Source of the DNA: Nocardia rosealba
Lineage (GTDB): Bacteria; Actinomycetota; Actinomycetes; Mycobacteriales; Mycobacteriaceae
Assembly: GCF_020216065.1 (NCBI RefSeq)
Contig: NZ_JAIWNA010000001.1
Span: 558,001 to 622,000, forward strand
Reading direction: 5' to 3'
Length of the DNA: 64,000 bases
Shown here: one piece after another, positions 17,827 to 26,031 of the stretch
How the letters are laid out: the number at the start of each line of letters is the position of its first letter
Numbering within the stretch: position 1 is the first letter of the stretch
Made by a program: the position numbers and the translations under genes
Notes under the pieces: generated by a model
Databases searched by the model: none
What the model saw: the letters and a program-made list of their open reading frames with translations, nothing else
Told to the model about the DNA's origin: nothing

Positions 17827-18504
17827 ATGAGCGAGAACCGCACCACCGGTGTGCGCCGCGGCGCCCGTGCCGCGGGCGTCGGCGCTGCCGCGGCCGCCAT
17901 GGCCATCGGCCTGCTGTCGACCGGTGCCGCCAACGCAGACACCTTCGTACCGTTGCCGGACGGTCAGAAGGCAGGCCCCGGGGTGACCATCACCCGTACC
18001 GGCGAGAGCGCCCTGATTTCGCCGTCGATGGCGGCCAACGGCGCAGGTCGCGTCGTGTGGGTGTCGGGCTCGGCCATCGCCGACGTCACCGCGACCCCCG
18101 AGGGCGAGGCAGGCCCCTGGAACGGCCCGAGCGGCCGCGACGGCTCCAACAACTCTTCCTCGCACGGCACCTCCATCCTCAGCACCGGCTACATCGTCGG
18201 TTGCCAGGTGAGCATCGCCGACGACGCGATCGGTGCCGGTGTGTCCGGCGGCGTGAGCACCGGCGGCGTCAACGCCGGTGGCTCGATCGGCGTGAACCTG
18301 GGCCCGGGCGAGGTCAAGTTCGTGCAGATCAACTCGAAGGACATCGTCAAGGCGGGTGTCTACGCGATCGATTACCAGGACGCGGAGATCGAGATCCAGG
18401 GCTGCGCCGGTTACGCGCAGGCCCGGGCGTACACCGTGGTCGAGATCATCGGCGACCACTACTCGAAGACCACCCTGTACGGCATGCCGTTCAGCATCGG
18501 CTGA
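17827..18504 (+). CDS. MspA-family outer-membrane porin, NfpA-like (copy 1)
   Basis: 225 residues. Signal peptide with an Ala-rich core ending ANA before DTFVPLPDG. The mature part is an MspA-type beta barrel subunit (GYIVGCQVSIADDAIG, GVSTGGVNAGGSIGVNLGPGEV, GCAGYAQARAYTVVEIIGD, ending in a short MPFSIG terminus). MspA porins form the main water-filled channels across the mycolate outer membrane; NfpA and NfpB of N. farcinica assemble together. Start ATG 17827 has GAGGGGAAG upstream; an ATG 12 nt earlier precedes the RBS. Two cysteines (GCQ, GCAG) are shared with the three other copies. Pairs with the next gene. Confidence 0.92.
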   Translation: MSENRTTGVRRGARAAGVGAAAAAMAIGLLSTGAANADTFVPLPDGQKAGPGVTITRTGESALISPSMAANGAGRVVWVSGSAIADVTATPEGEAGPWNGPSGRDGSNNSSSHGTSILSTGYIVGCQVSIADDAIGAGVSGGVSTGGVNAGGSIGVNLGPGEVKFVQINSKDIVKAGVYAIDYQDAEIEIQGCAGYAQARAYTVVEIIGDHYSKTTLYGMPFSIG

Positions 18505-18570
18505 CGTCTTTCGAACCGGTACGAATCCTCTTCTCGCTACGGCGAACTCACTCCTCGAGGGACAAATCCT

Positions 18571-19230
18571 ATGATCAACCGTAAGTTCATGGCGCGGATG
18601 GCGGGCGTCGGCGCCGCGGCCTCCGTGGCCGTCGGCCTGCTCTCCACGGGCGCGGCCAATGCCGATACCTTTGTGCCGCTGCCGGGTGGCCACATCACCA
18701 AGACCCTGTCCGACGGCACCGTCGTCGACATCAGCCTGGTCGGCGAGTCGGCCCTCATCAGCCCGTCGATGGGCTCCACCCCCGTGCACCGCAACGCGTG
18801 GGTGTCGGGCAGCGCGCAGGTCACCGTCTCCACCGGTGGCGCGGGCAAGATCTACCCGGGCTACACCGTCGGCTGCCAGGTGAACATCGCCGGCGGCGGT
18901 GTCTCCGGTGAGGGCAATGTCGAGTCCGACTGGGAAGGCAAGGTCGACGGCGGCGTCGGCACCGGCGGCGAGCTCTCGCTCGGCCCCGGCCAGGCGAAGT
19001 CGTTCTACGTTCTCGACATCGAGAAGGCCGACGACTACGGCAACGAGTCGCACAGCAAGAACAACAAGTTCAAGAACGGCAGTGGCTCGGTGACCTGGTC
19101 GGACACCACCATCGGCCTGTCCGGCTGCGCCGGCTACGCGCAGGCTCGTGCCTTCGTGAGCGTCGAGGTCGAGACCGACAATGTGATCAGCTGGGTCACC
19201 CTGTGGGGCCAGCCCTTCAGCCTCGGCTGA
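18571..19230 (+). CDS. MspA-family outer-membrane porin, NfpB-like (copy 1)
   Basis: 219 residues, signal peptide ending ANA before DTFVPLPGG. It belongs to the second subunit type: ITKTLSDGTVV, STPVHRNAWVSGSAQV, KIYPGYTVGCQVNIAGGG, GGELSLGPGQAKSFYVLDIEKADDYGNESHSKNNKF, and a terminus WVTLWGQPFSLG. It lies 66 nt after the NfpA-like gene and should be co-transcribed. By analogy with NfpA/NfpB, the pair probably forms a mixed oligomer. Two hairpins follow. Confidence 0.92.
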   Translation: MINRKFMARMAGVGAAASVAVGLLSTGAANADTFVPLPGGHITKTLSDGTVVDISLVGESALISPSMGSTPVHRNAWVSGSAQVTVSTGGAGKIYPGYTVGCQVNIAGGGVSGEGNVESDWEGKVDGGVGTGGELSLGPGQAKSFYVLDIEKADDYGNESHSKNNKFKNGSGSVTWSDTTIGLSGCAGYAQARAFVSVEVETDNVISWVTLWGQPFSLG

Positions 19231-19241
19231 TCTGTTGTCCC

Positions 19242-19282
19242 GCCTCCCCGCGAATTCAGGCCAGACCTGGGCGCGGGGAGGC
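19242..19282 (+). terminator. Terminator after the first porin pair
   Basis: GCCTCCCCGCG (19242-19252) pairs with CGCGGGGAGGC (19272-19282), 19-nt loop, starting 11 nt after the stop of the NfpB-like gene. Confidence 0.75.
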
Positions 19283-19372
19283 TTGCGTCGGCGGCCGGAC
19301 CAGGATGGTGGCGGGGTCAGCCCGTCCCCGGCGAGTTACCCCTGTTGGTGCGAGATCAGCTGATCGGTAAGC

Positions 19373-19404
19373 GAAAGGGCCCGTGCGTGTGCACGGGCCC
19401 TTTC
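19373..19404. terminator. Strong hairpin between porin pairs
   Basis: GAAAGGGCCCGTGC (19373-19386) and GCACGGGCCCTTTC (19391-19404) form a 14-bp perfect stem with a 4-nt loop. It separates the two porin operons from each other, so copy 2 probably has its own promoter in 19405-19625. Confidence 0.85.
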
Positions 19405-19625
19405 GGCGTTCGCTGGACATAGCCAAGGGCTCTCATTATGTTTGTTGCGAATCGACTGCTCTCGCGGTCGGATTCACCCGCGTTTCGTTCGCCGATCGGC
19501 TCAGCTCGCGCCGATTCGGTGACCGCAGGCTTCTCGATCCACCTCCCGGCAGGACTGTCTGTCCTGTTGCCAGCGGTGCTGTGCCCTTGTGGCACACCTC
19601 AGCTGGGGCCGGGTGCGTTACAGAT
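19405..19625. other. Promoter region of the second porin pair
   Basis: About 220 bp without a gene, bounded by a terminator hairpin on the left and a 5' leader hairpin on the right. It does not resemble the upstream region of the first porin pair by eye, although the coding regions are near copies, so the two operons may be controlled differently. Confidence 0.5.
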
Positions 19626-19650
19626 ATCGACCTCGATGGTCGAGGTCGAT
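19626..19650 (+). promoter_or_regulatory. Hairpin in the leader of porin pair 2 (possible attenuator)
   Basis: ATCGACCTCGA (19626-19636) and TCGAGGTCGAT (19640-19650) pair perfectly around TGG and run into TTT. It ends about 25 nt before the ATG and 11 nt before the GAGGGGAA RBS. It could act as an attenuator, an mRNA stabiliser or a dyad operator; no such hairpin is seen before pair 1. Confidence 0.6.
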
Positions 19651-19674
19651 TTTGCGTATACCTCGAGGGGAACA

Positions 19675-20340
19675 ATGAGCGAGAACCGCACCAATCGTGT
19701 GCGCGGCGCCTGGAGCGCAGGCGCCGCGGCGGCGGTGACGATCGGCCTGCTGTCGGCCGGTGCCGCCAACGCCGATACCTTTGTGCCGCTGCCCGACGGT
19801 CATAAGGCCGGGCCTGGTCTGAGCATCACCCGCGTGGGCGAGAAGGCGACCATCTCGCCCTCGCTCGCCGCCAACGGCGCGGGCCGGGTGGCCTGGGTGA
19901 GCGGCAGCGTCGTGGCCGACGTCCAGCAGACACCCGAGGGTGAGCCCGGGCCGTGGAATGGTCCGTCCGGTCGTCCCGGCTCCAATAATTCGTCCACACA
20001 CGGTACTTCGCAGCTCAATACCGGTTACATCGTCGGTTGCCAGGTGAGCATCGCCGACGACGCGATCGGTGCCGGTGTGTCCGGTGGCGTGAGCACCGGC
20101 GGCGTCAGCGCCGGTGGTTCGATCGGGCTCAACCTCGGCCCGGGTGAGGTCGCGTTCGCGCAGATCAGTTCGAAGGACATCACCAAGCCCGGCGTCTACG
20201 CCATCGACTACCAGGACGCCGAGATCCAGGTGCAGGGCTGCGGCGGTTATGCCCAGGCCCGCGCGTACACGGTGGTCGAGATCATCGGCGACCACTACTC
20301 CAAGACCACGCTCTACGGCATGCCGTTCAGCATCGGCTGA
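19675..20340 (+). CDS. MspA-family outer-membrane porin, NfpA-like (copy 2)
   Basis: 221 residues, starting MSENRTNRVRG with GAGGGGAA upstream. Signal peptide ends ANA before DTFVPLPDG. It is nearly the same protein as copy 1, with stretches of almost identical DNA (for example around 18199-18270 and 20036-20105). Differences cluster in the loop after VVWVSGS/VAWVSGS and near the C-terminus. Same two cysteines. An in-frame upstream ATG at 19438 is rejected because it lies far before the RBS and the signal peptide. Confidence 0.92.
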   Translation: MSENRTNRVRGAWSAGAAAAVTIGLLSAGAANADTFVPLPDGHKAGPGLSITRVGEKATISPSLAANGAGRVAWVSGSVVADVQQTPEGEPGPWNGPSGRPGSNNSSTHGTSQLNTGYIVGCQVSIADDAIGAGVSGGVSTGGVSAGGSIGLNLGPGEVAFAQISSKDITKPGVYAIDYQDAEIQVQGCGGYAQARAYTVVEIIGDHYSKTTLYGMPFSIG

Positions 20341-20402
20341 GCGGGACGACCGCCGAAAATCCTGCCAGCTCGATCGAATTCACCCTCGAGGGGTCTACTG
20401 AG

Positions 20403-21071
20403 ATGATCAATCGCAAGAGTATGACGCGGGCGGCGGGCGTGGCTGCCGCCGTGTCCTGCACCATCGGGCTGTTCTCCGTCGGCGCCGCCCATGCCGACAC
20501 GTTCGTGCCGCTGCCCGGCGGCGAGATCACCAAGACGCTGTCGGACGGCACCGTCGTGAACATCAAGATGGTCGGTGAATCGGCAACTATCAGCCCGTCG
20601 ATGGGTTCGACTCCGGTGCACCGCAACGCGTGGGTGTCGGGTAGTGCTCAGGTGTCGGTGTCCGGTGGTGGTGACGCGTCGGGCGGCAAGATCTACCCCG
20701 GCTACACCGTCGGCTGCCAGGTGAACATCGCCGGTGGTGGCGTGAGCGGCGAGGGCGAGGGCGCGGTCGATGACGCGGGCGAGCCCTCCGCCGGCATCGG
20801 CACCGGTGGCGAACTGTCGCTCGGACCAGGCCAGGCGAAGTCGTTCTACGTGCTCGATCTCGAGAAGGCCGACGACTACGGCAACGAATCGCATTCCAAG
20901 AACAACAAATTCAAGGGCTCCAACGGCTCGGTGACCTGGGCCGACGAAACCATCGGCCTGTCCGGCTGCGGCGGGTACGCGCAGGCGCGCTCGTTCGTGA
21001 GCGTGGAGGTCGAGACCGACAATGTGATCAGCTGGGTGACGCTGTGGGGTCAGCCCTTCAGCCTCGGCTGA
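20403..21071 (+). CDS. MspA-family outer-membrane porin, NfpB-like (copy 2)
   Basis: 222 residues, signal peptide ending AHA before DTFVPLPGG. Near copy of 18571-19230, differing mainly in a slightly longer loop (GGDASGGKIYPG and VDDAGEPSAG). It lies 62 nt after the NfpA-like copy 2 and keeps the same two cysteines and terminus GQPFSLG. A terminator hairpin follows the gene. Confidence 0.92.
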   Translation: MINRKSMTRAAGVAAAVSCTIGLFSVGAAHADTFVPLPGGEITKTLSDGTVVNIKMVGESATISPSMGSTPVHRNAWVSGSAQVSVSGGGDASGGKIYPGYTVGCQVNIAGGGVSGEGEGAVDDAGEPSAGIGTGGELSLGPGQAKSFYVLDLEKADDYGNESHSKNNKFKGSNGSVTWADETIGLSGCGGYAQARSFVSVEVETDNVISWVTLWGQPFSLG

Positions 21072-21102
21072 CACGGCTGCTGTGTAACGGCCTGCCTCGC
21101 AG

Positions 21103-21142
21103 GCGAATCGGGGTCGCTCTTCGGAGTGGACCCCGATTTCGC
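21103..21142. terminator. Bidirectional terminator after the porin cluster
   Basis: GCGAATCGGGGTC (21103-21115) pairs with GACCCCGATTTCGC (21129-21142), with one bulged base. It lies between the last porin gene and the convergent SAF-domain gene. Confidence 0.8.
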
Positions 21143-21195
21143 TGTAGGGGGACAGGCTTCGGGACCTGACAGTCCGTCATCGCGTGGACGGCCGG

Positions 21196-21861
21196 TTAGT
21201 GGAACACCACGGTGAGCGCCGTGCGTAAGGACGCTCCGGCCACTGCGGTCGCGTACTCGGTGGCCAGTGCGACGAGCACCACCCGCTCGGCGCGCCGGTC
21301 GGCGGTCGCGGTGACGAGTACGACCGCCGCGTCGGTGGCCAGGGTGCGCGCCGGTGCGTCGGCACCCGGCCCGCCCGTGTCGTCGACACCGACCACGTCT
21401 ACCCGGTCGCCGGCGCGCAGCACCTCGGCTACCGCCGAATCGGCCAGTCGGATCGGCACGATCCGGGCGTCGTCGGTGCCCGCGGCGGCCGCGGCCAGGC
21501 GGGGGCCGATCACCCGCAGATCGGTGAACATCTCACCCGCACGCATGGCACCGGTGAGTGTCGCGCCGAGCAGGGGAGCGGCTTCGGCGGCGAAACCGGT
21601 AGGGAGCGTTCGGGTTTCGTGCCGATCGACGCGTACATCGTCGGCGGTGAGCACCCTTCCCGGCGCCAGATCACGGGCCGCGACCACCACCGGTTGTGTT
21701 GCCGCACCGGGATCGCCGCGCACGAACAGGACGACGGCGACAACAGCGAGCGCGGCGGCGAGGATGCGGCGCGCAAGCAGGGCATCGGCCCAGGCGGGGC
21801 GATTACCGAGGGCGAACCGCCAGGAGCTGCCACGTCCCAGATCGGCAAGGCTGCGAGTCAT
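21196..21861 (-). CDS. SAF-domain membrane-anchored protein (CpaB/RcpC-like)
   Basis: 221 residues. A basic N-terminus and one TM segment (ILAAALAVVAVVLFV, ~33-47) are followed by an extracytoplasmic SAF domain (VVVAARDLAPGRVLTADDVRVDRHETRTLPTGF) and a second half with RIVPIRLADSAVAEVLRAGDRVDVVGV. This is the CpaB/RcpC pattern of pilus-assembly and periplasmic proteins, but no tad/flp genes are nearby. In mycobacteria a similar gene lies close to the FmdB-like gene, as here. Confidence 0.8.
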   Translation of the reverse strand: MTRSLADLGRGSSWRFALGNRPAWADALLARRILAAALAVVAVVLFVRGDPGAATQPVVVAARDLAPGRVLTADDVRVDRHETRTLPTGFAAEAAPLLGATLTGAMRAGEMFTDLRVIGPRLAAAAAGTDDARIVPIRLADSAVAEVLRAGDRVDVVGVDDTGGPGADAPARTLATDAAVVLVTATADRRAERVVLVALATEYATAVAGASLRTALTVVFH

Positions 21862-21946
21862 GCCCGAAGCCTAGGAACGTGGCGGCATCACCGACAGCGG
21901 CGAAGGGCCGCCTGTGGATAACTCGGGGGTGTGGAGAACTCTTCGT

Positions 21947-22243
21947 TCAGCTCGCGGCGGCGGGAGCGGCTGCGCTCGACGACGAACCGCTCGCGGACGA
22001 CCCGCTCGACGAGGAGCTGCCGTTACCGTCCGAGGATTTCGCCGGCTCGCTCGCGGTGGACGCGCCACCACGGCTGTCGGTGCGGTAGAAACCGCTGCCC
22101 TTGAACACAATCCCGACCGAGTTGAACAGCTTCCGCAGCTTCCCCGTGCACTGCGGGCATTCCGTCAGTGAATCCTCGGAGAAGGACTGAACGATGTCGA
22201 AGCGGTTGTCACACTCGGTGCACGCGTACGAATAAGTTGGCAC
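21947..22243 (-). CDS. FmdB-family zinc-ribbon protein
   Basis: 98 residues. N-terminal zinc ribbon MPTYSYACTECDNRFD with a second CPQC pair gives the four cysteines of the FmdB regulatory domain, followed by GSGFYRTDSR and a Ser/Ala/Gly-rich disordered tail. It corresponds to Rv0991c by position and sequence. Rv0991c has been reported as a redox-regulated chaperone-like protein, which may apply here. Confidence 0.88.
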   Translation of the reverse strand: MPTYSYACTECDNRFDIVQSFSEDSLTECPQCTGKLRKLFNSVGIVFKGSGFYRTDSRGGASTASEPAKSSDGNGSSSSSGSSASGSSSSAAAPAAAS

Positions 22244-22312
22244 AGGATCCTCCGCAAGTCTCGTCGATCTAGCACTCTACCGCCGACACTGCCAACCTCG
22301 CCAATCGCCGTT

Positions 22313-22912
22313 TCATTCCGCCGCTCGCGCGCGGGGATCGCCCAGCTCGCTCAGGCCCGCCTCGGGCGTCAACGCCCAGCCCATCCGATGGTCGTGCGGT
22401 TCCTCGGGCAACTCGACCACCAACTCCACGTCCCGGACCACCGCGATCAACCGCGCGCCCGCACTCGCCGCGCCGAGGGTGCGGTCGTAGTACCCGGCGC
22501 CGCGTCCGAGTCGCACACCACGCCGGTCTACCGCGAGTGCCGGGATCAGGATCGTGGCGGCCTCGGCGACCACCGATGGCGGCAAGGTCTCGGTGATCGG
22601 TTCGAGCAGGCCGTAGCGCGCGGGGCGCAGCGAATCGGCGCCCGCGTAGTGCGCCCAGCTCAGCGGCCCCGGCTCTCCGGTGACGGGCAGCAACACTGTG
22701 GCGCCGCGCTCGCGCAGGGCATCGAGCATGCGCAGATCGCCCGGCTCGGTCTTCGTCGGTACATAGGCGCACACCACCTCATCGGCCCCGGCCAGCAGGG
22801 CCGCGGTGGCCGCGAGGGCACTTGCCTCACGAGCGTGTTCGGCGGGTCCCACGGCGGCCCGGGTGGCCAGGATCTCACGTCGCCACGCATATTTCGTGCG
22901 CTCACCGGGCAT
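22313..22912 (-). CDS. 5-formyltetrahydrofolate cyclo-ligase
   Basis: 199 residues. It makes 5,10-methenyl-THF from 5-formyl-THF with ATP. The N-terminal KYAWRREILATRAA, AYVPTKTEPGD and ILIPALAVDRRGVRLGRGAGYYDRTL (nucleotide/folate loop) are diagnostic. ATG 22912 gives the family length; a GTG 6 nt upstream is possible. The gene is divergent from galU, as Rv0992c is from Rv0993. Confidence 0.92.
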   Translation of the reverse strand: MPGERTKYAWRREILATRAAVGPAEHAREASALAATAALLAGADEVVCAYVPTKTEPGDLRMLDALRERGATVLLPVTGEPGPLSWAHYAGADSLRPARYGLLEPITETLPPSVVAEAATILIPALAVDRRGVRLGRGAGYYDRTLGAASAGARLIAVVRDVELVVELPEEPHDHRMGWALTPEAGLSELGDPRARAAE

Positions 22913-22993
22913 CTCCACAGCGACCACCCTAAGCTCTTGCCGACGCCGGATCGTCGCGACGGGCGATCGGACGGCACGCTGAATGGATAGGGT

Positions 22994-23926
22994 ATGCGCA
23001 TGACAGACAAGACTTCCGGTTTCCGCACTGCGGTTGTCCCCGCGGCCGGACTCGGAACGCGGTTTCTGCCTGCGACCAAAACGGTGCCCAAGGAACTGCT
23101 GCCGGTTGTCGACACGCCCGGCATCGAACTGGTCGCCGCCGAGGCCGCGGATTCCGGTGCCGACCGCCTCGTGATCGTCACCTCGCCGGGCAAGGACGGC
23201 GTGGTCGCTCACTTCGTCGAGGACCTCGTCCTGGAGAGCACCCTCGCCGAGCGCGGCAAGTTCGCGCTGCTCGAGAAGGTGCGCAAGGCGCCCGGTCTGC
23301 TCGACGTCACCTCCGTCGTGCAGGAGGAGCCGCTCGGTCTCGGTCATGCCGTCGCCCAGGCCGAGCCCGTCCTCGACGCCGACGAGGACGCGATCGCGGT
23401 GCTGCTGCCCGACGACCTCGTGCTGCCCTGCGGTGTGCTCGAGACGATGAGCCGGGTCCGTCGGGAGCGCGGCGGCACCGTGCTGTGCGCGATCGACGTG
23501 CCGAAGTCGCAGGTCAGTGCCTACGGTGTGTTCGACGTGGAAGACCTGGCCGAGGGCGCGGAGGCCGATGTGCTCCGGGTGCGCGGCATGGTCGAGAAGC
23601 CCGATCTGGCCGACGCGCCGTCGACGCTGGCCGCCGCCGGCCGCTACCTGCTCGACCGCGCGATCTTCGACGCCCTGCGCCGCATCGAGCCGGGCGCGGG
23701 CGGCGAGTTGCAGCTCACCGACGCCATCGCCCTGCTCATCGCCGAGGATCACCCGGTCCATGTGGTCGTCCATCGTGGGTCGCGCCACGATTTGGGCAAC
23801 CCGGGCGGCTATCTTCGAGCTGCCGTCGATTTCGCCCTCGAGCGGGACGAATACGGGCCGCAACTGCGCGAGTGGCTGAAGTTCCGGCTCAGCCCGGAAT
23901 GGGACCCGCAAGCGCCGGTCGCGTAA
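22994..23926 (+). CDS. galU: UTP-glucose-1-phosphate uridylyltransferase
   Basis: 310 residues. It makes UDP-glucose for glycolipids, trehalose and arabinogalactan. Signature VVPAAGLGTRFLPATKTVPKELLPVVDTPGIE and VEKP, LTDAI and HDLGNPGGYLRA motifs are intact. Start is ATG 22994, or ATG 23000 with little change. Followed after ~45 nt by the Glp/MoeA-like gene, the order Rv0993-Rv0994 of M. tuberculosis. Confidence 0.95.
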   Translation: MRMTDKTSGFRTAVVPAAGLGTRFLPATKTVPKELLPVVDTPGIELVAAEAADSGADRLVIVTSPGKDGVVAHFVEDLVLESTLAERGKFALLEKVRKAPGLLDVTSVVQEEPLGLGHAVAQAEPVLDADEDAIAVLLPDDLVLPCGVLETMSRVRRERGGTVLCAIDVPKSQVSAYGVFDVEDLAEGAEADVLRVRGMVEKPDLADAPSTLAAAGRYLLDRAIFDALRRIEPGAGGELQLTDAIALLIAEDHPVHVVVHRGSRHDLGNPGGYLRAAVDFALERDEYGPQLREWLKFRLSPEWDPQAPVA

Positions 23927-23972
23927 AACGATGGGAACCGGCGAAGCCGTCGCCGATACACACAGGAGCTCG

Positions 23973-25232
23973 ATGCGCTCGGTTGAGGATCAGCTGATCA
24001 AGGTCACCGCGGCAGCGGTCGCGCCCCGGCCGGTCCGGGTGGCGATTTCCGAGGCCCAGGGTTTGCTGTGCGCCGAGGACGTGGTCACCGAGCGGCCGCT
24101 GCCCGGCTTCGACCAGGCCGCCATCGACGGCTACGCGGTGCGCAGCGTCGATGTGAGCGCCGCCGGTGCCGAGGTGCGCGACGAAGAGGGCGAACTCATC
24201 GACCTCACCCTGCCCGTGGTCGGCGAGGTGGTCGCGGGTTCGCGTCAGCCGATCCGTCTGCAACCGCGTCAGACGGTGCGTGTCGACACCGGCGCACCCA
24301 TGCCGACGCTGGCCGACGCGGTGCTCCCGGTCGAGTTCACCGACGGCGGCCGGGCCAGGATCAAGGTGTTCGAGCCGGTTCGCTCCGGCGACTACGTGCG
24401 CCGCGTGGGCGACGACGTGCAGCCCGGTGACGTGGCGGTTCGCGCCGGAACCATCATCGGCGCGGCCCAGGTGGGCCTGCTCGCCGCCGTCGGCCAGGAC
24501 AAGGTGCTCGTGCATCCACGCCCACGGCTGTCGGTGATCTCCATCGGTGGCGAACTGATCGATATCGACCGCACACCCGGCCCCGGCCAGGTCTACGACG
24601 TGAACTCCTACGCCCTGGCCGCCGCCGCACGTGACGCCGGTGCCGACGTGAACCGGGTGGGCATCGTCAGCGCCGACCCGCGCCGGCTGCGCGATGTGGT
24701 CGAAGGTCAGCTGGTGCGCTCGGAGGTCGTGGTGATCGCGGGCGCGGTCGGCGGCTGGGCGTCGGAGCAGGTGCGTGAGGCGCTCGACGGGCTCGGCGAG
24801 CTCGAGGTGGACCGGGTGGCCATGCACCCCGGGTCCGTCCAGGGCTTCGGCCGGCTCGGGCGCGACGAGGTGCCGACCTTCCTGCTGCCGTCGAATCCGG
24901 TGAGCGCGCTCGTGGTGTTCGAGGTGATGGTGCGGCCGCTGATCCGCATCGCGCTCGGGCGGCGTCAGCCGATGCGGCGAATCGTCAACGCGCGCACCAT
25001 CACTCCCATCACTTCGATGCCGGGACGCAAGGGCTACCTGCGCGCCCAGCTGCTGCGCGACGAGGCCACCGGTGACTACCTGGTGCAGCCGCTCGGCAAC
25101 GGCAACGGCGGCTCCTCGCACCTGCTCGCGACGCTCGCCGAGGCCAACAGCCTGATCGTGGTGGAACCCGACGACACCGATTTCCGCACCGGTGACGAGG
25201 TGCGGGTCGCGTTCCTGGCGCAGCGCGGCTGA
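23973..25232 (+). CDS. glp: MoeA-fold protein with degenerate active site, Glp-like division protein
   Basis: 419 residues with the MoeA/gephyrin fold (QAAIDGYAV near residue 45; MoeA_N, central and C-terminal domains). Key Moco-pocket motifs are altered: SIGGELID (GGEL at 192-195) instead of TGDEL; AGAVGGWAS (257-264) instead of the GGVSVGDYD acidic loop; PSNP (306-309) instead of PGNP. Such changes argue against molybdenum insertion. In Corynebacterium the gephyrin-like Glp of this locus binds FtsZ and a membrane receptor GlpR; position between galU and rimJ plus GlpR-like protein fits. ATG 23973 has AGGAGCTCG upstream. Annotated moeA1 in M. tuberculosis (Rv0994). Confidence 0.85.
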   Translation: MRSVEDQLIKVTAAAVAPRPVRVAISEAQGLLCAEDVVTERPLPGFDQAAIDGYAVRSVDVSAAGAEVRDEEGELIDLTLPVVGEVVAGSRQPIRLQPRQTVRVDTGAPMPTLADAVLPVEFTDGGRARIKVFEPVRSGDYVRRVGDDVQPGDVAVRAGTIIGAAQVGLLAAVGQDKVLVHPRPRLSVISIGGELIDIDRTPGPGQVYDVNSYALAAAARDAGADVNRVGIVSADPRRLRDVVEGQLVRSEVVVIAGAVGGWASEQVREALDGLGELEVDRVAMHPGSVQGFGRLGRDEVPTFLLPSNPVSALVVFEVMVRPLIRIALGRRQPMRRIVNARTITPITSMPGRKGYLRAQLLRDEATGDYLVQPLGNGNGGSSHLLATLAEANSLIVVEPDDTDFRTGDEVRVAFLAQRG

Positions 25233-25244
25233 GAAGTGGAGTCC

Positions 25245-25895
25245 ATGAACGTCTTCCGGGCCGGTCAGCATCCCGGGTGGCCTGCTCGTCTCGGTCCGGT
25301 GATCGTGGCGGGCGGCCAGGTAACCTTGCGGCCGGTGCGTTTTCGCGACGCCGCCGCCTGGAGCCGGATCCGGCTGCGCGACCGCGACCACCTCGAACCG
25401 TGGGAACCGACCGGCCGCGGCAGTTGGGAGGCGCGCAATCACGCCTCCAACTGGCCGTCGCTGTGGACGAGCCTGAAGGCCGAAGCGCGGCGCGGGGCGA
25501 TGATTCCGCTGGTCATCGAGGTCGACGGGCAGTTCAGCGGGCAGCTCACCATCGGCAATATCGTGCGCGGGGCGCTGCGTTCGGCCTGGATCGGGTACTG
25601 GGTGGCCAAGGATCTGGGCGGCCAGGGGGTGGCGACGGCGGCACTCGGGCTCGGGCTCGACCACTGCTTCGGGCCGGTCGGCCTGCACCGGGTGGAAGCC
25701 ACGGTGCGGCCGGAAAACCTTGCCAGCCAAGCCGTTCTGCGCAATGTCGGGTTCCGTGAAGAGGGTTTGCTGCGTCGTTACCTCGACGTCGACGGCGCCT
25801 GGCGCGATCATCTGCTGGTGGGCTTGACTGTCGAAGAGGTCATGGGCACCGTCGTAGATCGCCTGGTCAGGGAGGGTCGAGCGGCGCTGCCGTGA
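25245..25895 (+). CDS. rimJ: GNAT acetyltransferase, RimJ/RimL family
   Basis: 216 residues (or 219 from GTG 25236, which overlaps a possible RBS). GNAT motifs: TLRPVRFRDAAAWSRIR at the front, WIGYWVAKDLGGQGVATAALGLGLDHCF (acetyl-CoA loop), VRPENLASQAVLRNVGFREEGLLRRYL. It acetylates protein N-termini, classically ribosomal protein S5, but substrate is not provable from sequence. It starts 12 nt after glp and matches Rv0995. Confidence 0.88.
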   Translation: MNVFRAGQHPGWPARLGPVIVAGGQVTLRPVRFRDAAAWSRIRLRDRDHLEPWEPTGRGSWEARNHASNWPSLWTSLKAEARRGAMIPLVIEVDGQFSGQLTIGNIVRGALRSAWIGYWVAKDLGGQGVATAALGLGLDHCFGPVGLHRVEATVRPENLASQAVLRNVGFREEGLLRRYLDVDGAWRDHLLVGLTVEEVMGTVVDRLVREGRAALP

Positions 25896-25911
25896 AAATT
25901 CTGTTACTCAT

Positions 25912-25940
25912 GTGGCAGGTGTGCACGGCGCGCCTGCCAC
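25912..25940 (+). terminator. Hairpin after rimJ
   Basis: GTGGCAGG (25912-25919) pairs with CCTGCCAC (25933-25940) around 13 nt. It follows the rimJ stop and may end or reduce transcription before the GlpR-like gene, which has its own upstream region. Confidence 0.55.
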
Positions 25941-26031
25941 ACGGGCGCGCGTGCCCGAATTAACCTACGGACGTCGGTAGTGCGTCCACGGATGGACAAC
26001 ATGTTGGCGGGGACGGGAGGTGATGACCGCG

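Larger units (their letters stand above)
17827..21071 (+). repeat. Tandem duplication of a two-gene porin unit
   Basis: The unit NfpA-like then NfpB-like occurs twice in direct orientation (17827-19230 and 19675-21071). Each copy is more like its counterpart in the other unit than like its neighbour. This order fits duplication of a whole operon, not of single genes. Confidence 0.9.

Noticed and set aside
23973..25232. Molybdopterin molybdenumtransferase (MoeA) as an active enzyme
   Set aside because: Three active-site motifs are altered and the neighbours are division genes; a Glp-type role fits better.
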